Part shown: positions 1 through 9,082 of the stretch, piece after piece
How positions within the stretch are numbered: position 1 is the stretch's first letter
How the letters are laid out: each line of letters opens with the position of its first letter
DNA from: Leptotrichia sp. OH3620_COT-345
GTDB lineage: Bacteria > Fusobacteriota > Fusobacteriia > Fusobacteriales > Leptotrichiaceae
Assembly: GCF_003932895.1 (NCBI RefSeq)
Contig: NZ_RQYW01000014.1
Coordinates: forward strand, 1 to 62,345
DNA: 62,345 bases
Reading direction: 5' to 3'
The notes under the pieces: generated by a model
What the model saw: only the letters and a program-made list of their open reading frames with translations
Databases searched by the model: none
Told to the model about the DNA's origin: nothing
Made by a program: the position numbers and the translations under genes

Positions 1-360
1 GATAAAGCACTTGGAAATAGTCCAACTTCGAGAATAGGTTTAGGAGAGACGTTTAAAACATTTGACACATTTGAAAACGGAGTGGCAACAAGTATAAAAT
101 CGATGAATTTAAATGCAAAATCTTATCAAAGCGGAACAAATATGTTAAGTACAATGAAAAGAGCGATAAATGAAGCTGCTGATTTTAGAAATTATGATTT
201 AAACAAAATTCGTCTTAATTCAAAAGATATAAAAACTCGAGTAGTAAATTTTGTAGTAAATGATATAAATTTAAATCAATCTCAAATGGATAATTTGAAA
301 AAAGCCATAAATTATGGCAAGCAGAGAGGAATAAAAGTAAAGATAACAGTAATAAAATAG
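1..360 (+). CDS. C-terminal end of a CdiA-type contact-dependent inhibition toxin (partial)
   Basis: The reading frame is open from base 1 to the TAG at 358-360, so this is the last 119 residues of a longer protein whose start lies outside the window. The GTG at 82 is an internal valine rather than a start. The segment FKTFDTFENGVATSIKSMN, the following helix-rich part and the tail NYGKQRGIKVKITVIK resemble, from memory, the endonuclease toxin domain at the C terminus of CdiA proteins (EC869-like, BECR/nuclease-type folds). Such tips are delivered into neighbouring cells and cleave nucleic acid. A small gene follows after 10 bp, the usual place for the cognate immunity gene. The family call is by remembered similarity; the catalytic residues cannot be assigned here. 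Confidence 0.62.
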   Translation, partial: DKALGNSPTSRIGLGETFKTFDTFENGVATSIKSMNLNAKSYQSGTNMLSTMKRAINEAADFRNYDLNKIRLNSKDIKTRVVNFVVNDINLNQSQMDNLKKAINYGKQRGIKVKITVIK

Positions 361-370
361 GAGGATAAAA

Positions 371-835
371 ATGTTAATATCAGTACCGATATACAAAGAA
401 AAGAAAAAAGAAAATTTTAGAATGATAATAATTCCAACAGGATTTGATGAAGTTGGAATAAGGAGATGTAAAGATTATAGTATAATTTCTTATTTAGATA
501 AAAATGAAGTGGAAAAAATAGGAGAGCTAGTATTATGGGCTTTAGAGCAGAGTAGTGAAGAAATAATCAAAAATAGTTCTAAAATAAGTATAGAAAAACA
601 GTATTCTAATAGTAATTCTTATAGAAAATTTTCAACAGAATATAATCTTATAAGTCTAGATTTTTATAAAAATATTTATTCGTTGGAACTAAGGAGAAAA
701 GATGGAGCAGGGTTTGGTCCTTTTGAAGATGAAAACAGTGAATATGAATTTGGAGAAAAGAAACCAACAGCCTATGAATTAGGGAGTAAACTAATGGAAA
801 TGTTTGAGTATAAGGAAAATTATGATGAAATTTAA
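371..835 (+). CDS. Probable immunity protein for the upstream toxin
   Basis: This 154-residue acidic protein has no signal peptide or membrane segment, so it is presumably cytoplasmic. It starts at ATG 371 with a GGAGG-type site at 361-364, only 10 bp after the toxin stop, so the two are co-transcribed. I do not recognise its family from sequence. Function is inferred from position: in CDI and polymorphic-toxin loci the gene directly after the toxin tip encodes the protein that binds and neutralises that toxin. The reading frame is intact. It could instead be an unrelated small hypothetical protein. Confidence 0.55.
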   Translation: MLISVPIYKEKKKENFRMIIIPTGFDEVGIRRCKDYSIISYLDKNEVEKIGELVLWALEQSSEEIIKNSSKISIEKQYSNSNSYRKFSTEYNLISLDFYKNIYSLELRRKDGAGFGPFEDENSEYEFGEKKPTAYELGSKLMEMFEYKENYDEI

Positions 836-849
836 AAAATAAGTAAATT

Positions 850-1047
850 TTTTCCCCGCATTGTCGAAGTCGACTGCAAGGAGCGAAGACCGCCGGGTAG
901 CGGGAGTATGAGGGCGGCAATGAGCCCTTATATTCCTTTATGTAAATAAAGACGGAGATAATAAATACAGGAGTTCCAAATATTTAGGAAGTAATTCCAT
1001 GAAATATAAGCGGCTTATTGTAAATGAATGAAGTTGTATATATCAAT
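850..1047 (+). other. GC-rich hairpin patch and coding-like remnant downstream of the toxin/immunity pair
   Basis: Bases about 856-930 are far richer in G and C than anything nearby. They contain two short hairpins, CCGC-loop-GCGG near 891-905 and GGGC-loop-GCCC near 913-928. The next stretch (924-1031) is open in one frame and would read ALIFLYVNKDGDNKYRSSKY onward to a TGA, but it has no start codon or ribosome site. The patch may be a mobile or recombination-associated piece of a polymorphic-toxin locus, or a structured RNA segment. No gene can be supported. Confidence 0.35.
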
Positions 1048-1076
1048 TTGACAAAAAAGTAAAGATATGATATATT
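1048..1076 (+). promoter_or_regulatory. Promoter of the rplU-prp-rpmA operon
   Basis: A consensus -35 TTGACA (1048-1053) is separated by 17 bp from -10 TATATT (1071-1076). It lies about 75 bp upstream of rplU. Confidence 0.75.
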
Positions 1077-1083
1077 ATCAAAG

Positions 1084-1133
1084 TATACGCATAGATTGGG
1101 TGGCTAATACCTATAATTTAGCGATTTTAATAT
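1084..1133 (+). promoter_or_regulatory. Possible L21 leader region
   Basis: The roughly 65-nt untranslated leader between the promoter and rplU can form a hairpin, GCTAA (1103-1107) with TTAGC (1118-1122). In Bacillus, autoregulatory L21 leader RNAs occur at the same place before rplU-ysxB-rpmA. Similarity to that RNA family was not tested, so this is a weak positional call. Confidence 0.3.
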
Positions 1134-1149
1134 TTTGGAGGTGTACAGG

Positions 1150-1458
1150 ATGTTTGCAGTAATTAAAACAGGCGGAAAGCAATATAAAGTTGAAGTAGGG
1201 TCTGTATTAAAAGTTGAAAAATTAGCCGCTGAAGTAAATTCAGATGTGGAAATTAAAGAAGTTTTATTAGTAGGAGAAGGAAATAATGTAACGGTTGGAA
1301 CTCCATTAGTAAATACTGCTTCTGTTATAGTAACAGTTAAAGAACATGGAAAAGGCGAGAAAAAGATCAACTTTAAATATAATAAGAAAACTTATTACAG
1401 AAAAAAGGGTCACAGACAGCAATATACAACTATTGAAGTCAAGTCGATAAATGCTTAA
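1150..1458 (+). CDS. rplU: 50S ribosomal protein L21
   Basis: This 102-residue protein begins [17 protein letters not shown], the family N terminus, and ends with the basic [11 protein letters not shown] segment that binds 23S rRNA. The start at 1150 follows a TTTTGGAGG site at 1132-1140. A longer in-frame ATG at 1135 would overlap that site and is rejected. It is the first gene of the operon with prp and rpmA, the arrangement common in Firmicutes and Fusobacteria. Length is normal. Confidence 0.97.
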   Translation: MFAVIKTGGKQYKVEVGSVLKVEKLAAEVNSDVEIKEVLLVGEGNNVTVGTPLVNTASVIVTVKEHGKGEKKINFKYNKKTYYRKKGHRQQYTTIEVKSINA

Positions 1459-1485
1459 TAAATTCAAAAGAAAGCTGATATTTCA

Positions 1486-1821
1486 ATGATTAGAATAGAA
1501 ATTCAGAAAAAAAATGAAAGAATTACATATTTTAAGATTAACGGACATGCCAATTTTAAAGAATACGGTGAAGATATAGTATGCTCAGCAGTTTCTTCAG
1601 TATCACAAATGACATTAAACGGATTATTGGAAATATTAAAATTAAAAAATTTGAAATATAGTGAAAAAGAAGGTTATATTGTCTGCGACTTGGAAAAATC
1701 AGGTTTAAGTGATGAGGAATATGAGAAAGCTGATATATTGACACAGTCAATGTTTTCATATTTAAAAGAAATCGTAAAAACATACGGGAAATATGTAAAA
1801 TTGAAAATTAAGGAGGTATAA
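1486..1821 (+). CDS. prp: Ribosomal-processing cysteine protease Prp
   Basis: This 111-residue protein has the Prp catalytic pair: His21 in INGHANFK and Cys33 in [13 protein letters not shown]. The family (YsxB) removes the N-terminal extension of ribosomal protein L27 in bacteria that make a longer L27. Its substrate gene rpmA starts two bases after this stop, and the L27 encoded there does carry the extension. The start has only a modest ribosome site (AGAAAG), so translation may depend on upstream rplU. Call is confident on motif, length and context. Confidence 0.95.
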   Translation: MIRIEIQKKNERITYFKINGHANFKEYGEDIVCSAVSSVSQMTLNGLLEILKLKNLKYSEKEGYIVCDLEKSGLSDEEYEKADILTQSMFSYLKEIVKTYGKYVKLKIKEV

Positions 1822-1823
1822 AA

Positions 1824-2117
1824 ATGATATTGAAATTAAATTTACAGTTGTTTGCCTCAAAAAAAGGACAAGGGTCTACAAGAAACGGGAGAGACTCCAA
1901 TCCTAAATATTTGGGAGTTAAAAAATATGACGGTGAATCAGTGAAAGCCGGAAATATAATTGTCAGACAGAGAGGAACTAAATTTCATCCGGGGGCAAAT
2001 ATGGGATTAGGTAAGGATTATACATTATTTGCTTTAACTGACGGATATGTAAAATTTGAAAATTTTGGAAAAGGTAAAAAAAGAGTAAGTATTTATGCTG
2101 AAAAGGCAGAAGCATAA
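1824..2117 (+). CDS. rpmA: 50S ribosomal protein L27 with Prp-cleavable N-terminal extension
   Basis: This 97-residue protein opens [19 protein letters not shown]. The [11 protein letters not shown] junction is the Prp processing site, with cleavage expected after Phe10 so that mature L27 begins with Ala11. The rest ([31 protein letters not shown]) is typical L27, whose mature N terminus reaches the peptidyl transferase centre. An AGGAGG site at 1810-1815 precedes the ATG. A strong terminator follows immediately. Confidence 0.97.
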   Translation: MILKLNLQLFASKKGQGSTRNGRDSNPKYLGVKKYDGESVKAGNIIVRQRGTKFHPGANMGLGKDYTLFALTDGYVKFENFGKGKKRVSIYAEKAEA

Positions 2118-2120
2118 TAA

Positions 2121-2162
2121 AAAAAAGACAGTATTCTATATTTTTTAGAAACTGTCTTTTTG
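2121..2162 (+). terminator. Intrinsic terminator of the rplU operon
   Basis: Perfect 11-bp inverted repeat AAAAAGACAGT (2122-2132) / ACTGTCTTTTT (2151-2161), ending in a T run, directly after the rpmA stop. Confidence 0.9.
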
Positions 2163-2310
2163 TTTGGGATTTTTTCAATAAACTGAAAGAGATTATATAT
2201 TTCACATGTTTTGAAAGTTGATAATTTTTATTTCGTTACTTTAAAATTTATTTTTCCATAATGTATTTGAATATGAATAAAAAAGAAAAATTATAAAATA
2301 TAAAATTTTA

Positions 2311-2859
2311 TTATAAAAAACCGATCTCGCCTTTTTTAAGAAAATAGATAAAAAGAGAAACAATAGTAAGACTGTCAATGATTATATTATTTAATATTTT
2401 TTCAATTATTTCATTCTTTTTCAACCATACGACTTCGGCAGTTTCAGTTTTATCAAAAACATTTTGTTCTATTTCACTGTCAACTTTACCGAATATAACA
2501 TGGAAAGTTTGGGTACTGACACCATTACTTGGATAAAAAGTAAAAATATCATCACTGAAAGAAGCTTTGTATCCTGTTTCCTCAAAACATTCTCTTATTC
2601 CCCCCTTTTTTATATTTTCTTCTTTTTCCAGACTTCCGGCAGGAATTTCAAGACTTAGACTGCCGGTTATGTATCTATATGAATTTACAAATAATATTTC
2701 TCCTTTTTTATTTTCTACAACAGTTCCTACAGAATCATTTAAAAAGTCTATTGTATAAAAATCATAGTCAATTTTTGTACAATTATTAGTTATTTTATCG
2801 AGAAATACTCGGTACCATTTATTTTCCAGCAGTTTAGTTCTAGAATTTAAATTGAACAT
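2311..2859 (-). CDS. Nudix hydrolase, ADP-ribose pyrophosphatase-like
   Basis: This 182-residue protein carries a complete Nudix box: G, then five residues, E, seven residues, then RECFEETGY (consensus REUxEExGU). Upstream GSLSLEIPAGSLEKEE matches the ADP-sugar pyrophosphatase subgroup, which hydrolyses ADP-ribose and related sugars to AMP and sugar phosphate. The start at 2859 (MFNLNSRTK) is chosen because GGAGG lies at 2867-2871; the 17 extra upstream codons lack a site. It stands alone on the minus strand between the rpmA operon and asnS. Exact substrate cannot be read from the sequence. Confidence 0.85.
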   Translation of the reverse strand: MFNLNSRTKLLENKWYRVFLDKITNNCTKIDYDFYTIDFLNDSVGTVVENKKGEILFVNSYRYITGSLSLEIPAGSLEKEENIKKGGIRECFEETGYKASFSDDIFTFYPSNGVSTQTFHVIFGKVDSEIEQNVFDKTETAEVVWLKKNEIIEKILNNIIIDSLTIVSLFIYFLKKGEIGFL

Positions 2860-3080
2860 TTTAATACCTCCTAAAATAAAATCTATATAAATTATTTTGG
2901 TAACTTGCAATTATTCATTATTATTATAACCTGATTTCAGGAAAATAAAATAATTTGAATTGAAAAAAATACATATTTCAGGGTTAAAATTAGTCTGATA
3001 ATATGATATAATTGACTGAAAATAATAAGCATAGAAAATGAAAGAAAGGAGTTGTGTGGTGTTTTGCCACATAGAGAAAA

Positions 3081-4469
3081 ATGTTATTAGAATTAAGAGA
3101 ATTACAAACAAATACTCAAAAATACGTGGATAAAGAAATAGAACTGAACGGATGGATAAAAAAAATAAGAAGCCAGAAAACTTTTGGATTTATAGAGTTG
3201 AATGACGGTACATTTTTTAACGGAATTCAGGTAGTTATAAGTGAAGAACTTCCTAATTTTGAAGAAGTATCCAAGCTGACAATTTCTTCCTCAATAAAAG
3301 TTTACGGAAAGTTGGTAAAATCTGAGGGGAAAGGTCAAGAATATGAAATAAAAGCTACTAAAGTGGAAATTTATGATAAATCCGATTCCGACTATCCTCT
3401 TCAGAATAAAAGACATACATTTGAATTTTTAAGAACAATAGCACATTTGAGACCGAGAACGAATACATTTTTTGCGGTGTTCAGAGTAAGATCGATTTTA
3501 TCTTATGCAATACATAAATTTTTTCAGGAGAAAAATTTTGTTTATGTTCAGACACCTATAATTACAGGAAGTGATGCTGAAGGTGCAGGAGAAATGTTTA
3601 AGTTGACAACTTTGGATCTGGAAAATGTGCCTAAAAATGAAAAGGGATATATTAATTTTAAACAAGACTTTTTCGGAAAAGAAGCCAATTTAACGGTAAG
3701 CGGACAACTGAATGTGGAAACATTCTGTACGGCATTTAAAAATACATATACATTTGGTCCGACTTTTAGAGCTGAAAATTCCAATACTCCGAAGCATGCC
3801 GCTGAGTTTTGGATGATGGAACCTGAAATTGCCTTTGCAGATTTAGATGTAAATATGGACATTATTGAAGAAATGATAAAATATATAGTAAAATACGTAA
3901 GAGAGCATGCAAAGGAAGAAATGGAATTTTTCAATAAATTTATAGATAAAGAGCTGTTTGAAAGACTTGATATACTTGTAAATTCAGATTTTGACAGAAT
4001 TACTTATACTGAAGCAATTGAAATATTGAAAAATTCCGGACAAGATTTTGAATATGAAGTGGAGTGGGGAATAGATCTTCAAACTGAACATGAAAGATAT
4101 TTGGCTGAAAAACATTTTAAAAAACCTGTATTTGTAACGGACTATCCTAAAGATATAAAAGCATTTTACATGAAATTAAATGAAGATGATAAAACCGTAA
4201 GAGCAGTAGACTTATTAGCACCGGGAATAGGAGAAATAGTCGGGGGAAGCCAAAGGGAAGATAAATATGAAATTCTTTTGGAAAAAATAAATCAGATGGG
4301 CTTAAAAGAAGAAGATTACTGGTGGTATCTCGATTTAAGAAAATATGGAAGTGTACCTCATTCGGGATTTGGGCTTGGATTTGACAGAATGCTTATGTAT
4401 ATAACGGGAATGACAAATATAAGGGATGTAATTCCTTTCCCGAGAACTACAAAAAATCTTGAGTTTTAG
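3081..4469 (+). CDS. asnS: Asparagine-tRNA ligase
   Basis: This 462-residue class II aminoacyl-tRNA synthetase charges tRNA-Asn with asparagine in the cytoplasm. The N-terminal OB-fold anticodon domain includes [21 protein letters not shown]. Motif 2 appears as [20 protein letters not shown] and motif 3 as [15 protein letters not shown]. The FRAE(N) context and the Asn-specific insertions separate it from AspRS. The asparagine synthetase gene asnA is encoded about 47 kb away in this window, so the cell can make its own Asn. Length is normal for bacterial AsnRS. Confidence 0.96.
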   Translation: MLLELRELQTNTQKYVDKEIELNGWIKKIRSQKTFGFIELNDGTFFNGIQVVISEELPNFEEVSKLTISSSIKVYGKLVKSEGKGQEYEIKATKVEIYDKSDSDYPLQNKRHTFEFLRTIAHLRPRTNTFFAVFRVRSILSYAIHKFFQEKNFVYVQTPIITGSDAEGAGEMFKLTTLDLENVPKNEKGYINFKQDFFGKEANLTVSGQLNVETFCTAFKNTYTFGPTFRAENSNTPKHAAEFWMMEPEIAFADLDVNMDIIEEMIKYIVKYVREHAKEEMEFFNKFIDKELFERLDILVNSDFDRITYTEAIEILKNSGQDFEYEVEWGIDLQTEHERYLAEKHFKKPVFVTDYPKDIKAFYMKLNEDDKTVRAVDLLAPGIGEIVGGSQREDKYEILLEKINQMGLKEEDYWWYLDLRKYGSVPHSGFGLGFDRMLMYITGMTNIRDVIPFPRTTKNLEF

Positions 4470-4551
4470 TTATATACTTAATTTAATAAAATTCTAAGTA
4501 TAATAATTTAAAATATAAAAATATCAATGAGATGTTATGTTGGAGGAAAAT

Positions 4552-5367
4552 ATGAAAAAAGTAAAAAAAATAGCATTAAGTCTGATAATTATATTTACAG
4601 TCGCTATGACGGTAAAAGGAGATTTACTGGGAAAAATCCAGACAATAGACACTCTTGTTCAGCAAGGAAAGTATGACAGAGCGGAGCAGGCTGCAAGAAG
4701 ATTACTGAACGATCCGAACATAACTCCTCAGGAAAAGGCGTCAGTACAAAATCTTCTAAACGAAATATCAAAGAAAAAAAATTCTCAGAAACAACAGCAG
4801 ACTGTAACGCAATCTACTGAAAAGCAAAATGATGCTCAGGCGGAAATAGATAAAATAATATCCGAAGCGGTTCAGGGAGAAAATATTGCAACTACTTTAC
4901 CTCCTACAGCAGATACAGGAACAGTACCTATAACTCAGACAGATGATGTATCTGACGGGTCAAAATTTGGAACGTATAATAACTATGAAAAAGCGGCACT
5001 TGCTAAAAGGAATGCTTCAACAATATTTCAATTATGTCAGTTATATTTTAAAGACGGACTTTTTGAAAGAGCGGCAAATCTTGCTAAGAAAGATACATCA
5101 GGAGATTTGAGAAACCTTTATGTAGTTGCTATAAGTTCAAGATTAATGGGAAATTATGATCAGTCAATAAATTATTATAACAGGATACTTTCTGTATCAC
5201 CGGGAGAAGCTCAGGCAAGACTGGGAATAGGTATAGCATATAAAGGAAAAGGAGAATTCTCCAAAGCTCTGGAGTATCTGAGAGCCTATGCAGCAACAAA
5301 TCCTGACAGGGAAGTTACAAGACAGATTGCTGTGTTAAATGAAGTAATAGCAAATAATAAACAGTAG
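4552..5367 (+). CDS. Exported tetratricopeptide-repeat protein
   Basis: This 271-residue protein starts MKKVKKIALSLIIIFTVAMT, a signal peptide of charged, hydrophobic and small-residue parts. The ATG at 4552 is preferred over the one at 4537 because TGGAGGAAAA sits just before it. The mature part has one TPR-like helix pair near residues 25-55, a Gln-rich low-complexity linker to about residue 130, then further TPR-like helices (about 160-260, for example YDQSINYYNRILSVSPGEAQ). TPRs mediate protein contacts, probably in the envelope here. It is close to dprA (28 bp), but no specific role can be assigned. Confidence 0.75.
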   Translation: MKKVKKIALSLIIIFTVAMTVKGDLLGKIQTIDTLVQQGKYDRAEQAARRLLNDPNITPQEKASVQNLLNEISKKKNSQKQQQTVTQSTEKQNDAQAEIDKIISEAVQGENIATTLPPTADTGTVPITQTDDVSDGSKFGTYNNYEKAALAKRNASTIFQLCQLYFKDGLFERAANLAKKDTSGDLRNLYVVAISSRLMGNYDQSINYYNRILSVSPGEAQARLGIGIAYKGKGEFSKALEYLRAYAATNPDREVTRQIAVLNEVIANNKQ

Positions 5368-5395
5368 GGATAAAAATTAATTGGGGGATTAATTT

Positions 5396-6466
5396 ATGGG
5401 GTGGCTGAAATTAAAAGAAGCAGGTATGAAGGATGGATATATAAGAAAGTTAATGGGGTATTATAAGACATATGAAGAACTGTTTTGTGATGAAAATTTT
5501 AAACTTTTTAATACCGGGCTGAAAACAATGCTTGAAAAAGCAAGAAATATTGATATAAGTAAAAAGATGGATTTATATTATAAAAACAGGATTAGGATAA
5601 TTAGTGCAAATGATAGGGAATATCCCGAAAAATTAAAAAAAATCATTGATTATCCTCTGTTTTTGTATGTGAAAGGGAAATCGCTGAATGAATTTATAAA
5701 TACAGATGACAGGATAAGAAAAAATATAGCGGTAGTAGGTACGAGAAGGGCTACAAAATTTGGAAAAAGCTCATGTGAAAGAATAGTAAAAGAACTTTTA
5801 TACTACAACGTAAATTTAATAAGCGGTCTTGCTGAAGGGATAGATACAATAGCACTTACAGTTGCAGTTGAAAAAGAAGGGAATGCTGTAGCTGTTGTTG
5901 GTAGCGGACTTGACAGAGTTTATCCTTATGAAAATAAAATTTTATGGGAAAAAATAAGTGGTAACGGTATATTGATTAGTGAATATCCACTGGGAACGGA
6001 GCCGTTGAAATGGAATTTTCCTAAAAGAAATCGTATAATAGCGGGACTTGCAGACGGAATAATAATAGCTGAAAGTTTCAAATCGGGAGGTTCACTTATA
6101 ACAGCAGAACTTGGGTTTTCCATGGATAAGGAAATATTTGCCATACCGGGATTTATAAATTATCCGTCATTTGAAGGATGTAATAATCTTATAAAAGAAA
6201 ATAAGGCAAAACTTATAACTTGTGCTGAAGATGTGGCACAAGAGTTTCTGTGGGATATAAATAAGGAGAAAAGTAAAATTTCAAAATTAAATGAAGAGGA
6301 AAAACTGTTATTTTGTCATCTTTATGAAGAAACAGGACTGGAAGAATTGATGGAAAAAGTAAAAAATAAAATTCCTTTAAATCGTATATTGTCAATTTTA
6401 ATGAGTCTCAAAGTAAAAGGACTTATAATTGAAACGGGAACGGCAAAATATGTAAGACTGATTTAA
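5396..6466 (+). CDS. dprA: DNA-processing protein DprA/Smf
   Basis: This 356-residue protein has the Rossmann-fold core of DprA: VVGTRRATKFGKSS, ISGLAEGIDTIAL, VVGSGLDRVYPYENK and KWNFPKRNRIIAGLADGII. DprA loads RecA onto incoming single-stranded DNA during natural transformation. The last 60-70 residues resemble the winged-helix C-terminal domain often present. A GGGGG-type site precedes the ATG. It sits before topA and xerC, the conserved smf-topA-codV order. The protein may imply competence, but no other competence gene is visible in this window. Confidence 0.93.
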   Translation: MGWLKLKEAGMKDGYIRKLMGYYKTYEELFCDENFKLFNTGLKTMLEKARNIDISKKMDLYYKNRIRIISANDREYPEKLKKIIDYPLFLYVKGKSLNEFINTDDRIRKNIAVVGTRRATKFGKSSCERIVKELLYYNVNLISGLAEGIDTIALTVAVEKEGNAVAVVGSGLDRVYPYENKILWEKISGNGILISEYPLGTEPLKWNFPKRNRIIAGLADGIIIAESFKSGGSLITAELGFSMDKEIFAIPGFINYPSFEGCNNLIKENKAKLITCAEDVAQEFLWDINKEKSKISKLNEEEKLLFCHLYEETGLEELMEKVKNKIPLNRILSILMSLKVKGLIIETGTAKYVRLI

Positions 6467-6560
6467 AATAGATTTGAATGTAGAATATATTAAGAAAGAG
6501 AATTTATTGAGTAATGCAATCCTACTCACTTTTCAGTCTGACTTTAAATTTGTTTTTTAA

Positions 6561-6612
6561 TTGACAACTATGAATATAAATTAACTTGAAAATAAAAAAA
6601 GTGATATATAAT
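6561..6612 (+). promoter_or_regulatory. Candidate promoter region for topA
   Basis: A TTGACA at 6561-6566 and a TTGAAA at 6586-6591 lie upstream of TATAAT at 6607-6612. The second pair has a short 15-bp spacer, so the exact promoter is uncertain. Confidence 0.4.
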
Positions 6613-6636
6613 TTTTAAAAATTTGAGGTGAGAGTT

Positions 6637-9045
6637 TTGGCAAAAAAACTTGTAATAGTGGAATCGCCGTCCAAAGCAAAAACAATTGAAAAGATATTGG
6701 GAAAAGGCTATGAAGTTACGGCTTCTTACGGTCATGTTATTGATTTACCAAAAACAAAAATAGGTATAGATGTGGAAAATAATTTTGAGCCTAAATATCA
6801 GGTCATAAAGGGAAAAGGTGAAGTACTTAAAAAATTGAAAGAAAAGTCTAAAAAAGCGAGTACGGTATACCTTGCATCAGATCAGGACAGAGAAGGGGAA
6901 GCCATAGCATGGCATATATCCAACTATATAAAACAGCCTGAAAAAACAAAAAGAATAGAATTTAATGAAATAACAAAGACAGCAGTAAATAATGCGATAA
7001 AAAATCCGAGAGACATAAATAAAAACCTTGTAAATGCCCAACAGGCAAGAAGACTTCTTGACAGGATAGTAGGATATAAAATAAGTCCTTTACTATGGAA
7101 AACAATAAATAAGAATGCCAGCGCAGGACGTGTGCAGTCAGTAGCTCTCAAACTTATCTGTGATCTGGAAGATGAAATAAAAGGCTTTGTTCCTCAAAAA
7201 TATTGGGAAGTAAATGTTCTTCTTGAAAATGGGATAAGTCTTAATCTTTTGGAAATATCGGGAGAAAAAGTTGACAAAATTTTTGATGAAAAAGTAGTAA
7301 AAAAACTGGAAAAAGAATTAAATGAGAAGTTTTTAACCCTTGAAAGTATTGAAATCAAAAAAAAGACTCAAAGACCTCCGTTAGTTTTCAAAACAAGTAC
7401 ACTTCAGCAGTTGGCATCTTCTTATTTGGGATACGGAGCTACAAAAACAATGAGAATTGCCCAGCAGCTATATGAGGGGCTTTCAATCAACGGAGAAAAC
7501 AGGGGACTTATAACATACATGAGAACTGATTCTACAAGAGTTTCAATGGATGCTCTCAATATGGCGAAAGAATATATAACGAAAAAATTTGGAAAAGAAT
7601 ATGTAGGGTATTATGTTACTAAAAATTCTAAATCCAATGTACAGGATGCTCATGAAGGAATAAGACCGTCAGATATAAATCTTGATCCCGAAGAAATAAA
7701 AGATTTTCTTTCAAATGATCAGTATAAGTTATATAAACTCATATGGAACAGATTTTTAGTTTCACAATTTGCAGCAATGAAATATGAACAAATGCAAATA
7801 AATGCTGTAAATGGTGATTATAAATTTAGAGGGACAATAAATAAAGTAATATTTGACGGATATTATAAAATATTCAAAGAGGAAGACGAAATAAAAACAG
7901 CTGATTTTCCTGATTTGAAAGAGGGAGACAGTTATCTGATTGAAAAACTGAATATAGAAGAGGGAATTACAAAACCCCCTACAAGATATTCCGAGGCTAC
8001 GCTTGTTAAAAAACTTGAATCTGAAGGAATAGGAAGACCATCCACTTATGCTTCAATAGTGGAAACTCTTAAAACAAGGGAATATGTGGAAATTATTGAA
8101 AAAAGATTTCATCCTACGTTTCTCGGGTATGAAGTTAAAAATGAACTGGAAAAGAATTTTGAAGATATAATGAATGTGAAATTTACAGCAATTATGGAAG
8201 AAGATTTGGATAAAATTGAAGAGGGAGATGTCCAATGGGTGGAACTTCTGAAAAAATTTTATAATTCACTGGAAATTCATCTTGAGCAGTATGAGAAAGA
8301 AATAGAAAGATTAAAAGAAAGAAGGATAGAGTCGGATATTCCCTGTTCAGGCGGAAAAGAACTTATGGTTCTGAAAACAGGAAGATTTGGTAAATATCTT
8401 GTATGTGAATCCAATCCCGAAGAAAAAATAACATTAAAAGGTATAGCTATAAATCCTGAAGAAATTGAAGCAGGAAAAATATTTATAAAGGCTGAAGTGG
8501 AAAAACTTCAAGCAGATAAAAAAGGCTTGTTGACAGATTTTTTTACTGAGGAAAACAAAAGATATTTACTTAAAAAAGGACGATTTGGAGAATATCTTGA
8601 AAGTGAAGATTATGAAAATGACCAAAAACGTATGTCGCTTCCATTATCAGTAAAACAGAAATATAAAAAAGGGACTTTAAGTGAAAAGAACGGAATTTTA
8701 GAAATAAACGAGGAAATTACCGGCATTCTTAATGAAGAAAGAAAAATAATAGAAGAAGCGGGAACATGTGAAAAATGCGGACGTTCTTTTGAAATAAAAA
8801 TAGGACGATTTGGAAAATTTTTAGCATGTACGGGATATCCTGATTGTAAAAATATAAAAGCCATACCTAAATCAAAAACAGCTTCTTCAAAAAGAAAAAT
8901 AACAAAAAAAACGGTAACAGAAAAAAAGACAGTAGCAAAGTCGGTGAGAGTGAAAAAATCTAAAAAAGAAGCTGTTGAAAAGAAATCATCAGCAAAAAAG
9001 ACGATCAAGAAAAAAACTATTAAAAAGGAAACGTCGGAAAAATAA
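6637..9045 (+). CDS. topA: DNA topoisomerase I (type IA)
   Basis: This 802-residue enzyme relaxes negatively supercoiled DNA by transient single-strand cleavage. The N-terminal TOPRIM domain shows KLVIVESPSKAKTIEKILG and DQDREGEAIAWHI. The active-site tyrosine lies in GLITYMRTDSTRVS. The C terminus has degenerate zinc-ribbon repeats (GRFGKYLVCES, GRFGEYLESE), one intact four-Cys ribbon (CEKCGRSFEIKIGRFGKFLAC) and a Lys/Ser/Thr-rich tail of about 50 residues, a DNA-binding tail type. A TTG start at 6637 is chosen because GAGGTGAG lies about 5 nt before it; the in-frame GTG at 6628 overlaps that site. Confidence 0.95.
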   Translation: MAKKLVIVESPSKAKTIEKILGKGYEVTASYGHVIDLPKTKIGIDVENNFEPKYQVIKGKGEVLKKLKEKSKKASTVYLASDQDREGEAIAWHISNYIKQPEKTKRIEFNEITKTAVNNAIKNPRDINKNLVNAQQARRLLDRIVGYKISPLLWKTINKNASAGRVQSVALKLICDLEDEIKGFVPQKYWEVNVLLENGISLNLLEISGEKVDKIFDEKVVKKLEKELNEKFLTLESIEIKKKTQRPPLVFKTSTLQQLASSYLGYGATKTMRIAQQLYEGLSINGENRGLITYMRTDSTRVSMDALNMAKEYITKKFGKEYVGYYVTKNSKSNVQDAHEGIRPSDINLDPEEIKDFLSNDQYKLYKLIWNRFLVSQFAAMKYEQMQINAVNGDYKFRGTINKVIFDGYYKIFKEEDEIKTADFPDLKEGDSYLIEKLNIEEGITKPPTRYSEATLVKKLESEGIGRPSTYASIVETLKTREYVEIIEKRFHPTFLGYEVKNELEKNFEDIMNVKFTAIMEEDLDKIEEGDVQWVELLKKFYNSLEIHLEQYEKEIERLKERRIESDIPCSGGKELMVLKTGRFGKYLVCESNPEEKITLKGIAINPEEIEAGKIFIKAEVEKLQADKKGLLTDFFTEENKRYLLKKGRFGEYLESEDYENDQKRMSLPLSVKQKYKKGTLSEKNGILEINEEITGILNEERKIIEEAGTCEKCGRSFEIKIGRFGKFLACTGYPDCKNIKAIPKSKTASSKRKITKKTVTEKKTVAKSVRVKKSKKEAVEKKSSAKKTIKKKTIKKETSEK

Positions 9046-9082
9046 ACTATATGAAATAAAAAACCGATAGTGGAGAATTTTT

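Noticed and set aside
82..360. Independent 92-residue gene starting at GTG 82
   Set aside because: The frame is open upstream to base 1 without a ribosome site; it is the end of a larger gene.
4470..4510. Terminator after asnS
   Set aside because: TATACTTA/TAAGTATA arms exist but no T run follows, so it was not listed as a terminator.
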